Shown piece by piece: positions 1 to 11,255 of a stretch of 64,000 nt of DNA. The notes beneath the pieces are model-generated. The model made no database searches. It worked only from the letters and a program-made list of their open reading frames with translations, and was not told the origin of the DNA. The position numbers were made by a program, and so were the translations under genes. How positions within the stretch are numbered: the first letter of the stretch is position 1; every line of letters starts with the position of its first letter. The DNA lies in the NCBI GenBank assembly GCA_963383645.1, contig OY726572.1, positions 26,294,792-26,358,791 of the forward strand, written 5' to 3'. The DNA is from Muscardinus avellanarius. Its lineage: Eukaryota > Chordata > Mammalia > Rodentia > Gliridae.

Positions 1-6
1 GTAACT

Positions 7-51
<45 letters not shown>

Positions 52-533
52 ATGAAGGAGAGAGGAAGTTGACTTCCACACTTTCTGGCAAGATGAAATG
101 CCAAGACTATACCAAGAAATAATAGAAATTAATTTTAGTAAAAACACCACCATTTAAGCTGGGTGTGGTGGTGGACACTTGTAATTCCCCGCACTTGGGA
201 GGCTGAGACAGGAGGATCTCACAGGTTCAAAGCCAGCCTCAGAGCCGGGCGTGGTGGCGCACGCTTGTAATCCCCACGCTTGGGAGGCGGAGACAGGAGG
301 ATTGTGCAGGTTCGAAGCCAGCCACGCTGGCGTAAGAGACCCTTTTTCAAAAATATAAAATAGGTCTGGGAGTGGAGCCCGGAGGTAGAAGGGCTTCCAG
401 GAACCCCAGTACCACCAAAAAAAAAAAAAAAAAAGCCAGCCTCAGTTACTTAGTGAGGCTCTCAGCAACTTAGTGAGACTCTGTTTCCTAATAAAATATA
501 TATAAAAAAATACGTCTGGGAGCCTAGCTCCCA

Positions 534-584
<51 letters not shown>

Positions 585-700
585 TTATTTATTTATTTAC
601 TTACTTATTTGGTACTGGGTATTGAACCCAGTGGCATTCTACCTCTGAGCTATACCCTCAGCCTTTTCTATTTTTATTTTTATTTTGAAGCAGGGTCTTA
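1..700. mobile_element. SINE cluster with nested insertion
   Basis: (AAAT)n at 8-52. 53-156 is unrecognised. A plus-strand SINE (157-242, 433-540) is interrupted by a younger SINE (243-432) with target duplication aagccagcctcag at 230-242 and 433-445. (CA)n is at 537-583, (TTTA/CTTA)n at 584-610, and a minus-strand SINE right half at 608-700. Confidence 0.85.
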
Positions 701-898
701 CCGGGCATAGCGGTACATGTTTGTGATCCCAGTACTTTGAAGGCTGACAGGAGAATTAAAGGCTCACATCCAGCCTCAAAAATCTAGTAAGACCCTCTTC
801 AACTTAGTGAGACCGTGTTTCAAAATTTAAAAATAAGAAAAAAATAGGAGTGTAGCTCAGAGGTAGAATGCCCCTAGGTTCAATCCCTAGTACACACA

Positions 899-964
<66 letters not shown>

Positions 965-1010
965 AAAGAAAAGAAAAGAAAAGGGAAGAAAAGAAAAGGA
1001 AAGAAAATGA
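701..1010. mobile_element. SINE plus long GA microsatellite
   Basis: Plus-strand SINE at about 702-900 ends in a purine tract, (GA)n then (GAAA)n, at 900-1010. The low-complexity open frames here are artefacts. Confidence 0.85.
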
Positions 1011-2260
1011 AAGAAACAGGGTCATTCTAGGTTGCTGAAAGTTTCTCTAAATACTGAGGCTGTTCTTGAACCTGTGTTTCTCCTGTCTCAGCCTCCCAAG
1101 TACTGAAATTACAGGTGCGTGCCACCACATCTGGTCCTAGTGCCACCACATCTGGTCCTAATAGCTTTTTTTTTTTTTTTTTTCGATACTAGGGATGGAA
1201 CCCAGGGGCATTCTAACTCTGAGCTACACCCCAGCCCTATTTTTTAGTCTTTTTATTTTTTTAAACATGGTCTTACTGAGTTGTGAAGGTCCTCACTAAG
1301 TAGCTGAGGCTGTCCACAAACTGCAATGCTCTGGTCTCAGCTTCCCAAATGCTGGGATTACAAGTGTGTGCTACCACGCCCAGCTCTTAATATCTATTTT
1401 TAAGAAATACTTTTTTACACTAGGCATGGTGGCATACACCTGTAATCCTATTACTTGAGAGACTTAAGACAGGAGGATTGCAAGTTGGAAGCCAGCATCA
1501 GCAATTTAGGGAGACCCAGTTTCCCTCCTCCTCCTCCTCCTCCTCCTCCTCCTCCTCCTCCTCCTTCTTCATCTTCATCTTCATCTTCATCATCTTCTTC
1601 TTTTTTTGTGGCACTGGGGATTGAACCCAGAGGCATTCTCCTTTTTGTGTGTGTGTGGTACTAGGGGTGAAACCCAGGGGCTTTTCTACCTCCAGGCTAC
1701 ACTCCCAGACCTATTTTATACTTTATTTGGAAACAGGGTCTCACTAAGTTGCTGAGAACCTCACTAAGTAGCTGAGGCTGGCTTCGAACCTATGTGATCT
1801 TCCTGTCTCAGACTCCCAAGTGTGGGGATTACAAGTGTGCGCCACCACGCCCGGCTGAGGCATTCTCCCTTTGAGCTACACTCCCAGCCTGATTTTTTTT
1901 TTTTTTTTTTTTGGTAGTACTGGAGGTGGAACCCAGAGGCTTTCTACATCTGGGCTGTACTCCCAGACCTTTTTCCAATCCCAGGCCTATTTTATAGTTT
2001 TGAAACAGGGTCTCTTACGCCAGCGCGGCTGGCTTTGAACCTGTGCGATCCTCCTGTCTCAGCCTCCCAAGCGTGGGGATTACAAGCATGCACCACCACG
2101 CCCGGCTTCCCAGCTTGATTTTATTTTTATTTTGAAACAAGGTCATCTTTCTAGGTTGATGAGAGTCTCACTACTTATTGAGGCTGTCCTTGAGCCTACA
2201 ATCCTTCTGTCTCAGCCTCACAAATATTATGATTACAGGTATACACCACCACCCTTGGAT
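1011..2260. mobile_element. Mostly minus-strand SINE cluster
   Basis: Minus-strand copies lie at about 1011-1135, 1173-1385, 1605-1860, 1880-2105 and 2106-2260. A plus-strand copy at 1410-1526 is followed by (CCT)n/(CTT)n at 1525-1605. Confidence 0.85.
1119..1160 (+). repeat. 21-bp tandem duplication at a SINE start
   Basis: gtgccaccacatctggtcct(a) occurs twice in tandem at 1119-1139 and 1140-1160. Confidence 0.9.
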
Positions 2261-3766
2261 TTGTGAGACTCTGTTTCAAAATAAAAAAATAAAATAGGGC
2301 TGGAAGTGTAGCTCAGAGGAAGAATGCCCCTGGGTTCAGTTCCCAGTACCATATACCCCCCACCCCAACACACACACAGTGATTGAGATAAAGCTGGGAG
2401 TGATTGGCACACGCCTGTGATTCCAGTACTTGGGAGGCTGAGATAGGAGGATTACAGGTTTACAGCCAGCATCAGCTACTTAGTGAGGCCCTCTGCAATT
2501 TAGTGAGACTCTGTTTCAAAATAATAAATGAGCCGGGCTTGGTGGCGCATGCTTGTAATCCCCGTGCTTGGGAGGCGGAGACAGGAGGATCGCGCAGGTT
2601 CGAAGCCAGCCGCGCTGGCGTAAGAGACCCTGTTTCAAAACTATAAAATAGGCCTGGGATTGGAGCCCGGAGGTAGAAGGGCTTCCAGGAATCCCAGTAC
2701 CACCAAAATAAATAAATAAACAAATAAATAAATAAATAAATAAATAAATGAAATAGGACTGGAGGTGTAGCTCAGAGGTAGAATGCCCCTGGGTTCAATC
2801 CCTAGTACCACACACATACAAAAAGATTGAGATAAATTTTGTGTTACAATTAAAAATTGCTAATAGCCAGGCATGGTGATATATGCTTGTAATTTCAGTA
2901 CCTGAGAACCTGGGACAGGAGGAGTACAGGTTCAGGACCAGCCTCAGAAACTTAGCAAAACCCTGTTTCAAAGCAAAAAATAAAAATAAAAAAATAAATG
3001 TGTGGGGTTGTATGTAGCTTGAACGTAAGATGCCTCTGGGTTTAGTCCCTGATGCCAATTTTTTTTTCTAATAAAAGAATGAATATTAAAGCCTGGGATG
3101 GTGGCACATGTCTGTAATCTCAGTATATGGGAGTCTGTGAAAGACAATCACAGGTACCAGCCTTGGCAATTTAGCAAAGCCCCCAGAAACTTTATGAGAC
3201 CCTGTCTCAAAATAAAAAACAAGCTGGGCATGGTGGTGCACGCTTGTAATCCCAGCCAGAGGATTGCAGTTCGGGGACAGGCCATCCGCAGCTCAGTGAG
3301 ACCCAGTTTCAAAATAAAGAATAAAATCTAGGGCAGGAGGTCAAATGCCTCGGGTTCCATCTCCAGACCCGCCCCCTCCCCCCAAAAAAAGAAGGGCTAA
3401 GTGTGTAGCTCAGAGGTAGAATGGCTCTGAGTTCAATCCCCAGGCTCAAAAAAAAAAAAAAAAAAAAAAAGTTCACTGTATGAGTTTCTTTCTAACCATT
3501 ATTATTATAGATTCATTACATGATTGCTTTTGAAAGGAATGTTGAGCTGGGCGTGGTGGCGCACGCCTGTAATCCCAGCATTCGGGAGGCTGAGACCTGA
3601 GTGAGGATCTCGGTTCACGGACAGCCTCAGCTACTTAGTGAGGCCCTCTGCAACTCAGTGAGACCCGGTTTCAAAATAAAGAATAAAAAATTGGGCAGGG
3701 GGTGTAGCTCGGAGGTCAAATGCCCCTGGGTTCCATCCCCAGACCTGCAAAAAAAAAAAAAAAAAA
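2261..3766 (+). mobile_element. Plus-strand SINE cluster
   Basis: Copies lie at about 2261-2360, 2390-2528, 2530-2705 (young cytosine-rich subfamily with gcttgggaggcggag), 2757-2815, 2862-3060, 3090-3225, 3222-3395, 3396-3470 and 3541-3763. The last belongs to the gggcaggggg/agacctgc subfamily, and its A-tail is the ZCWPW1 retrocopy landing site. Confidence 0.85.
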
Positions 3767-3775
3767 GTAATGTTG
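3764..3775 (+). repeat. 5' target-site duplication of ZCWPW1 retrocopy
   Basis: aaagtaatgttg at the end of a SINE A-tail, repeated exactly at 5925-5936 after the retrocopy poly(A). Confidence 0.9.
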
Positions 3776-5923
3776 GAGGTCGAGGTTTGCAGAGTCGCTT
3801 CAGCGGCTCAGGCTGCTGCACGTCTCCAGGTTCTCCTCGCCCGGGAAGGTAGCTGGCTCTTCTCCAGTTGTAGGTGAAGGTGTTAGGATGTGGAAAGGGA
3901 CCAAGGAAAACATTTGCCCCACCTACACAAAAATTGAATAGTATAATACCTCGTGGTCCTAACTTACCCAAGGAGGAGTCTCTGCAGATCAGTTCCCCAG
4001 ATGCAGAAGCCAAGCCAGTCCTGCCAACGTCCAAGCTAAGAAAGAAAAAGGTGGCAAACATAGAGAATGGTCCAGGCACGGGCCAGGAGAAAAAAAGAAA
4101 GGTTAAAAACATCAAGCCAGCAGAGAAGAAAGAAAAGGGAAAATCAAGTCTTACTAATGCAGAATTTGAGGAGATTGTCCAGATGGTGCTACAGAAGTCC
4201 CTGCAAGAATGCTTGGGAGGGATGGGACCTGGCTTTAATTTTGCAGAGACTTCCTGTGCCCAGCCCATAGTATGTACACAAACATACAAAGAACCAGGAA
4301 TTGCTTCTGCTACCTATAATGGTAATGTTGATGGAGAGAAGGTAAGGAAACCTCATACTGCAGAGATTTCATCCTCTCTAGAAGATGAACTTGTTTCTGA
4401 GATAAAGACATCTAAGCCAGGCCAGCCAGTTCCTACACCCTCTGAGAAGAAATTTAATAAGCTCTCCTTAAACAAAAGAAAGAAGGCAGCTCAAAATGAA
4501 AAAATGGAGAAAATTCAAGGTGGACATGAGTACAGGCAAAAAGAGCAACCAAAGAGAATGATTCAGGATCATTCTCAGATCAGAGGTCAGCAGAAAAGAA
4601 AGAAAAGTGGTTTTGGTCAATATCTAGTTTGTTTGGGTCCAGTGTTCCACTTCAGACTGTGAGAAGTGGAGGCGGCTGCATGGAAACATTGACCCCTCAG
4701 TTCTTCCAGATACTTGGTCCTGTGGTCAAAATACAGACTTGGATTACAATCGCTGTGACAGGGCGTGAAAGTGATGTGGCCTATGCTTCCTATATCCCAG
4801 GGTCCATCATCTGGGCCAAGCAATATGGTTACCCCTGGTGGCCAGGCATGGTAGAATCTGATCCTGAGCTGGGGGAATATTTTCTTTTTGCTTCTCATGT
4901 TGATTACTTGCCGGCTAAATACCACGTGACGTTTTTTTGAGAAACAGTTTCTCGTGCATGGATCCCAGTCAACATGTTGAAGAACTTTTAGGAGCTGACC
5001 CTGGAGCTAGCAGGCATGAAAAAGTACAAGAACAAGGACTATGTCCAGAAGCTGGGGCCAGCCGTCGTGATGGCTCAGAAGGCAAAACAGGTCAGCATTC
5101 AGGATCGGCTTAACTTGTTTGGTTTCTGGAGCCGATACAGTGGATCTGACAGCATTGGAGAAGGAAAAGATTTAATGGTCTCTGGTGCTAATAGCCCACA
5201 GCCCTGCTTGGAGAATGAGGAGGAGCCATCAGACATGGAGGAGGAAGAAAAAGAAGAGAAAAGAGATCCAACTTTACATTGTCCCAAGTCAGCCAGAAGA
5301 CAGACCAAAAAACTCACGCCAAGATGCATGACAAATGGACAAAACAAGACCGTGAAAAGGAAGATAGTGAAGAGATCTCGGGACAGTGAATCCACAGCAT
5401 CTCCTGCCCCCATAATGGGAAGTGAAGAGGGGCAGAGGAATTCAGATGTGGACCAGCCAGGCCCTAAGAAGAAGTTTCACATTCCCCAAAGCAAGGTCTC
5501 AGCAACCAGCTTGTCTAAAGAAAGAGAAGTTAGCATGGTGTCAAAGGGCCTGACCTCACCAGCGCGTCCAGTGCCCCGCCTCTCGGGGGGGGAAGCAAGG
5601 GCCTAGACCCCAGGAGCCGCTGACTAAGGAGGCTGCAAGGGTCCATTCTGAAGCTGGAGACTCCAGTGACCTGGACCTGGAGCAGCTCATGGAAGATATT
5701 GGAGGAGAGTCAGAGGAGGGAGGGGAGCTGCAGCACAGAGAGGGCGCAGGGGAGTTCCCTGTGGCCTTCTTCGAGTAGTCCTGTGCTCTTGCCTTCCAGT
5801 TCTCCGCCTCAGAGATCCCAGAGCAGTTGATAAGTGTTGGGGTTGCTAATCGGCTACAACGTTCAAGTCAGAGCTATGCAGTTTATGTGTTAATAAAGCA
5901 GGTTACTGTTGTGAAAAAAAAAA
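3776..5923 (+). pseudogene. ZCWPW1: ZCWPW1 processed pseudogene (retrocopy)
   Basis: Intronless copy of the ZCWPW1 mRNA (zinc finger CW-type and PWWP domain protein 1, a histone-methylation reader acting in meiotic recombination repair). Recognisable parts are the N-terminal ECGKGP-like start, the block SLTNAEFEEIVQ, the CW zinc finger (about 4635-4770) and the PWWP domain with Pro-Trp-Trp-Pro at 4833-4844. The acidic/basic C-terminus ends at TAG 5776-5778. Processed origin is shown by an AATAAA at 5892-5897, a 10-A tract at 5914-5923, and 12-bp direct repeats aaagtaatgttg at 3764-3775 and 5925-5936. It is broken: no ATG in frame at the expected start (TAG immediately upstream), a GTTT duplication at 4627-4634 shifting the frame, about 20 nt missing near 4769 after the CW domain, in-frame stops at 4938-4940 and 4989-4991, and a shift at the G run near 5585-5592. 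Domain-length stretches stay open, so it is not very old. Confidence 0.93.
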
Positions 5924-5924
5924 G

Positions 5925-5936
5925 AAAGTAATGTTG
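5925..5936 (+). repeat. 3' target-site duplication of ZCWPW1 retrocopy
   Basis: aaagtaatgttg, identical to 3764-3775. Together they bracket the L1-mediated insertion. Confidence 0.9.
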
Positions 5937-6300
5937 TTGCATAAAGATGGGGAGTGTTCAAAATAAGTTGTTCAAATGTCAGATATGCTAGGTGCACTCT
6001 GCCAAGATACAATAATTGTGCTCTTAGGGCCAGACTTTCTATTACTGAACTAATAAATGGGATTAAAATGTAAATTCCATTTTAGATGGCTATGGATGGT
6101 GATTAGAATTAGACTTCCCTTGTACTGAAGAACCAGGCTTAGTACCTCTCTGTGTGTGAGGAGCTGAGGGGAACAGGCAGGGCCGTCGAGGGGAAAAGCA
6201 CTTCTTCAAGCACAGTTTTCTACCCGAGTTTGATGGTGGGTCACAAGAATAACATAGTGAGCTGGAGTCACTTAAATATGTTAAAATATTCCATATTTTA
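5937..6300. other. Unique intergenic DNA, no feature recognised
   Basis: Non-repetitive sequence without a convincing reading frame or known repeat. It ends with taaaatattccatatttta (6282-6300), the first of three copies of a SINE target site. Confidence 0.5.
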
Positions 6301-6699
6301 TTTTATTTTTGCAGTACTGGGGACAGAACCCAGGGGCATTCTACCTCCAAGCTACACCCTCAGCCCTATTTTTTCTTTCTTTATTTTCTTTTTCTTTTCT
6401 TTCTTTTTCTTCTTCTTTTTTTTTTTTTTTTTTTGGTGGTGGTACTGGGGTTCCTGGAAGCCCTTCTACCTCCGGGCTACACTCCCAGACCTTTTTTTTT
6501 TTTTTTTTTTTTGGTGGTACTGGGGTTCCTGGAAGCCCTTCTACCTCCGGGCTACACTCCCAGACCTCTTTTTACATTTTTTTTATATTTGGAAACAGGG
6601 TCTCCTAAGCCAGCGCGCGCGGCTGGCTTTGAACCTGCGCGATCCTCCTGTCTCTGCCTCCCAAGCGCGGGGATTACAAGCGTGCGCCACCACGCCCGG

Positions 6700-6742
<43 letters not shown>

Positions 6743-7230
6743 AGGGTCTCTTAAGGCAGCGGGGCTGGCTTTGAATCTGCACTAACCTCCCGTCTCCGCC
6801 TCCCAAGCCGCGGCGGGTGGGGGATTACAAGCGTGTCCCACCACCCCCGGCTCATTCTTTATTTTGAAACAGGGTCTTACTGAGTTGCAAACGGCCTCCC
6901 TAAGTAGCTGAGGCTGTCTGCAAACCGTGATCCTCCTGTCTCAGCCTCCCAAATGCTGGGATTACAAGTGTACGCTGCCTCACTCACCTAAAATATTCCA
7001 TATTTTATTTTATTTATTTATTTTTTTGGTGGTACTGGGGTTCCTGGAAGCCCTTCTACCTCCGGGCTACACTCTCAGACCTATTCTATATATTTTTTTA
7101 AATTTGGAAACAGGGTCTCTTAAGCCAGCACGGCTGGCTTTGAACCTGTGCGATCCTCCTGTCTCCACCTCCCCAGCGCAGGGATTACAAGCGCACGCCA
7201 CCACGCCCGGGTAAAATATTTCATATTTTA
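6301..7230 (-). mobile_element. Minus-strand SINE block flanked by triplicated target site
   Basis: SINE copies lie at about 6310-6370 (right half), 6437-6510 and 6512-6702 (young subfamily), 6740-6850 (truncated), 6855-6988 and 7025-7211. taaaatattccatatttta occurs at 6282-6300 and 6989-7007, and with one mismatch at 7212-7230. T-runs at 6410-6434, 6492-6512 and 6702-6738 are A-tails. Confidence 0.85.
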
Positions 7231-7423
7231 AAGGATGGAAAAGACCTAAAACAACCAGAAGCCCTGTATTATTCCATGAAATTTTCATTTCAATTATTTA
7301 TATATCCTGGCACTGGGCAGTGATGTAAAAAGTGTTTCTTACTATGGGCCATTTGAAGGTCAGTCTTCTAGGGACACTTCCACACAGACAGAAGTATAAT
7401 TCTACCTGAAAGAGGTGATCTTT

Positions 7424-7841
7424 TTTTGGTACTGGGGATTGAACCCAGGGGCAGTCTCCCTTCAAGCTATACTCATAGCCTTTTTTATTTTATTTTATTT
7501 TATTTTTTTGCAGGTCTGGGGATGGAACCCAGGGGCATTTGACCTCCAAGCCACACCCCCTGCCCTATTTTTTATTCTTTATTTTGAAACCGGGTCTCAC
7601 TGAGTTGCAGAGGGCCTCACTAAGTAGCTGAGGCTGTCCGCAAACTGCGATCCTTCTGTCTCGGCCTCCCAAAGGCTGGGATTACAAGCGTGCGCCACCA
7701 CGCCCGGCCAGCCTTTTTTATTTTTGAACAAGGTCTTGCTAAATTGCTGAGGCTGGTCTAGAACCTGCAAGCCTCCTTTCTCAGACTCCCACGTACTGGA
7801 ATTACAGGAATACACCACCATACCCAGCTTGGAAGAGGCAG

Positions 7842-7890
<49 letters not shown>

Positions 7891-8135
7891 TGTGTGTCTG
7901 TGTGTGTCTGTGTGTGTCTGTGTCTCTGTGTGTCTGTGTTACTGGGTACTAGGGATTGAACTGAGGGACATTCTACTGCTGAGCTACTCCCTCAGCCCTT
8001 TTTATTCTTGAAACGGGGTCTTGCGAGGTTACTGAGAGTCTCGCTGCATTTCTGAGCCCATCCTCAAATCTGCGATCCTCCTGTCTTGCCCTCCCAAGTA
8101 CTGAGATTATAGATTTGTGCCACCATGCCCAGCAA
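7424..8135 (-). mobile_element. Minus-strand SINE cluster and TG microsatellite
   Basis: Right half at 7424-7480, copies at 7510-7708 and 7715-7830, (TG)n with TGTC interruptions at 7846-7945, and a copy at 7946-8135. 7231-7423 is unrecognised unique DNA. Confidence 0.85.
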
Positions 8136-8515
8136 AAGGCAACTTTTAAGTTGCACTTGATGGATGCCAAAGTTCACCAGGAAGTAAAGGGTATTTCTAG
8201 AAAGAGAAAGCAGTGTATGTGCGGAAGAGGTGGGGTGGGCTGGGGTGGGGAGCTTGGCAACCAGGGCAGCCCAGGGACTTCAGAGAAGGCGTATTCTGGT
8301 GTGAGCATGGGTTCAAAGTTTAGCTGTCTCACTGAGGAGCTGAGAGGAGAGTTCCATATCGAAGGGTAATGACTGGCACCCAGAGAGGACTCAGTAAACA
8401 GCAAGTAGCACTAATTCTTTCTGCCTTTCTATCTCTCCCCAAAGGGGTGTGTCTGGGAAGAATCAGACCTCCAATGCTTGGTCAGAGTTTAAGTAGGAAC
8501 CGAAAATAGAGGAAA
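8136..8515. other. Unique intergenic DNA, no feature recognised
   Basis: No known repeat and no gene-like frame. Short GGTGGGG-rich stretch at 8229-8255. Confidence 0.45.
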
Positions 8516-8838
8516 AAGCCTAATCCCAGCATTTGGGAGGCTGAGGCAAGAGGATCGTGGTTTTCAGACAGCCTCAGCTACTTAGTGAGGACCTTTGCAA
8601 TTCAGTGAGACCTTATTTCAAAATAAAGAATAGAGCTGGGCATGATGGCACATGCTTGTACAAATCCCAGCATTCGGGAGGCTGAGACCAGAGGATCGTG
8701 GTTCGCCGACAGCCTCAGCTACTAAGTGAGGCCCTTTGCAACTCAGTGAGACCCGGTTTCAAAATAAAGAATAAAAAGTAGGGCAGGGGGTGTAGCTCAG
8801 AGGTCAAATGCCCCTGGGTTCCATCCCCTAACCCGCAA

Positions 8839-8869
<31 letters not shown>

Positions 8870-9535
8870 ATAGAAAGAATAGAGCAGGACATGGTGGTAC
8901 AGGCTTGTAATCCCAGCATTTGGGAAGCTAAGACAGGAGGATCATGGTTCACAGACAACTTCATCAGCTTAGTGAGGCCCTTTGCAACTCAGTGAGACCC
9001 TGTTTCAAAATAAAGAATAAAAATTAGGGCTGGGGGTGTCACTGGAAGGTAGAATGCTCCTGGGTTCCATCCCCAGTACTGCAAAAGAAAGAAAGAAGAA
9101 AGGAAGGAAGGAAGGAAGGAAAGAAGGAAGGAAGGAAATAGGGCTAGGGGTGTAGCTCAGAGATAGAATGCCCCTGGGTTCCATCTTCAGTATAGAAAAA
9201 AAAAAAGGAAAAAGACAGAGGACAAAAACAAGAAGTTTCTCCTATTCACAAGTAATCAGAACCAGGTAATCCCAGAGTTGCTCATCCATCCACTTGTCAG
9301 CTAAAATAATCAAGCAAAAGCCAGGTGTGCTGGTGCATTGCCTGTGATCCCAGTACTTGAGAAGCTGAGACAGGAGGATCGCAGATTCAAGGACAGCCTC
9401 TGCAAGGTTGTGTTCTCATCAACTTAGATCTGTTTCCAAAATAGATAAATAAATTAAAAAATAAAATAAAATTGGGCTGGGGGGTGAAGCCTGGAGGTAA
9501 AATGCCCTTGGGTCAATCTCCAGTATGAAAAAATG
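8516..9535 (+). mobile_element. Plus-strand SINE cluster
   Basis: Copies lie at about 8516-8632, 8633-8840, 8882-9085, 9143-9205 (right half) and 9320-9530. Microsatellites: (AAAT)n 8839-8872 and (GGAA)n 9091-9138. 9206-9319 is unrecognised. Followed by (TG)n 9540-9586. Confidence 0.85.
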
Positions 9536-9538
9536 AAA

Positions 9539-9586
<48 letters not shown>

Positions 9587-9588
<2 letters not shown>

Positions 9589-9730
9589 GTTTTATGGGCT
9601 GAATGGTGTTTCCCTCAAGTCTCAATGAATGCTGAGGCTCTAAACCCCAGGATTTCAGAATGTGACTGTATGTATTTGGAGATAAAGTAATTAAGTTAGA
9701 ACAAGGGTGGATGGGCACTAGTCCAGTTTA
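9587..9730 (+). mobile_element. MLT1-type MaLR LTR, 5' part
   Basis: Recognised by gttttatgggctgaatggtg and tcagaatgtgactgta, characteristic of MLT1 LTRs. It continues at 10158 after SINE insertions. Confidence 0.8.
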
Positions 9731-9754
9731 ATCTTTTTTATTTGTTTATTTTTA

Positions 9755-10157
9755 TTTTTATTTTTTGTGGGTCTGGGGATGGAACCAAGGGGCATACAAC
9801 CTCTGAGCTACCCTATTTTTTTATTCTTTATTTTTGGTGGTACTGGGGTTCCTGGAAGCCCTTCTACCTCCGGGCTATACTCCCAGACCTATTTTTATAC
9901 TTTTTTTTTTTGTTTTTGAAACAGGGTCTCTTAAGCCAGTGTGGCTGGCTTCAAACCTGCACGATCCTCCTGTCTCCACCTCCCAAGCGCAGGGATTGCA
10001 AGCATGCACCACCACGCCTGGCTTATTCTTTATTTTTGAAACAGGGTCTCACTAAGTTGCAGAGGGCCTAAGTAGCTGAGCCTGTTCGGGAACCACAATC
10101 CTCCGGTCTCAGCCTCCCGAATGCTGGGATTACAAGCGTGCGCCACCACACCCGGCT
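9755..10157 (-). mobile_element. Minus-strand SINEs splitting the MLT1 LTR
   Basis: Right half at 9765-9815, a young-subfamily copy at 9835-10021 nested in it, and the left half of the older copy at 10022-10157. Confidence 0.85.
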
Positions 10158-10440
10158 AATTCGTGTCCTTTTGAGAAGAGGAAATTTGGATACACCAAAG
10201 GAGAAACCAGGGGTGTGCATGCATTAACCAAAGGCCATGTAATATGGTGAGGCTGCTGCGGGCTGCAAGCCCAGGAGAAACCAACTCTGCAGCACCTTCT
10301 TCTTGGGTGTCTTGCCTCCAGTACTGTGAGAAAAACTTCTGTCGTCTAAACCACCCAGTCCTGGCCTCTCATACAATTGGGATTGTAGAGTGCCCAACCA
10401 TGCAGAGCAGCCGACGGGAGCCCTTTCATCCTGCGTGACC
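10158..10440 (+). mobile_element. MLT1-type MaLR LTR, 3' part
   Basis: Continues the LTR of 9587-9730: gtgtccttttgagaagagg, gagaaaccaactctgcagcacc, ctccagtactgtgagaaa and aaaccacccagtc are MLT1 landmarks in the correct order. The split is filled by minus-strand SINEs at 9755-10157. Confidence 0.8.
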
Positions 10441-10670
10441 CATGCAAGTCATCAACTGTCTGCCACCTAAAGCAGGGCTGTAAGGATCAGCTGAGAAAGA
10501 TCCTAACACAAAGTAGGTGTCCTATGGACAGTGGTTTCCTTCAGTTCTCTCTGAATATCAGGTTTTTCATTCATCACTTGGGATTAGATGGACTAGGAGC
10601 GGCACCAGCTTTCTATTGGCCCTGATCTGTGACGACAATCTTAGCAACAGGAGTGGGTTTCCATTCTGTA

Positions 10671-10873
10671 ACGCTGCGTGTGGTGGCGCAGGCTCCTAAT
10701 CCTAGTACTTGGGAGGCTGAGACAGGAGGATCACAGGTTTGCCACCAGCCTCAGATACTTAGTGAGGCTCTCTGCAACTGAGTAAAACCCAGTCTCAGAA
10801 TAAAATAGGGCTGGGGATGTAGCTTAGAGGGAGAATGCCCCTGGATTCCATCCCCAGTAACACACACACACAC

Positions 10874-10917
<44 letters not shown>

Positions 10918-11038
10918 ACACGCACATGTTTCCAAAGTCTTCTTTCTTTGTTTTATTATTTTTTTAAGTACCAGGGATGGAACCCAGGGGCATTCATTCT
11001 ACTTCTGAGATAACTCCCAGACCTATTTTTCATTCTAT

Positions 11039-11073
<35 letters not shown>

Positions 11074-11255
11074 TTTGGTGGTACTGGGGTTCCCGGAAAC
11101 CCTTCTACCTCCGGGCTACACTCCCAGACCTCTTTTATATTTTTATTTGGAAACAGGGTCTCTTAACCCAGCACAGCTGGCTTCAAACCTGCGTGATCCT
11201 CCTGTCTCCGCCTCCCAAGCATGGGGATGACAGGCGTGCACCACCACGCCCAGCT
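10671..11255. mobile_element. SINEs and CA microsatellite
   Basis: Plus-strand copy at 10671-10860, (CA)n 10860-10926, minus-strand right half at 10965-11030, (TTTA)n 11036-11078, and a minus-strand young copy at 11078-11254. 10441-10670 is unrecognised. Confidence 0.85.

Noticed and set aside
1451..1664. Poly-Pro/poly-Ser and poly-Gly/Asp-Glu open frames
   Set aside because: Translation of a (CCT)n/(CTT)n microsatellite on both strands.
2404..2723. Open frames such as MAHACDSSTWEAE... and many like it across the window
   Set aside because: These are translations of SINEs, as with Alu-derived frames in primates; they recur in every copy.
3627..4289. 220-codon antisense open frame
   Set aside because: It lies opposite the ZCWPW1 retrocopy and a SINE. 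Its composition reflects the sense strand and there is no family likeness.
8115..8404. Possible small gene in unique DNA
   Set aside because: Two overlapping 76-84 codon frames on opposite strands with no recognisable domain or splice context, partly within a SINE end.
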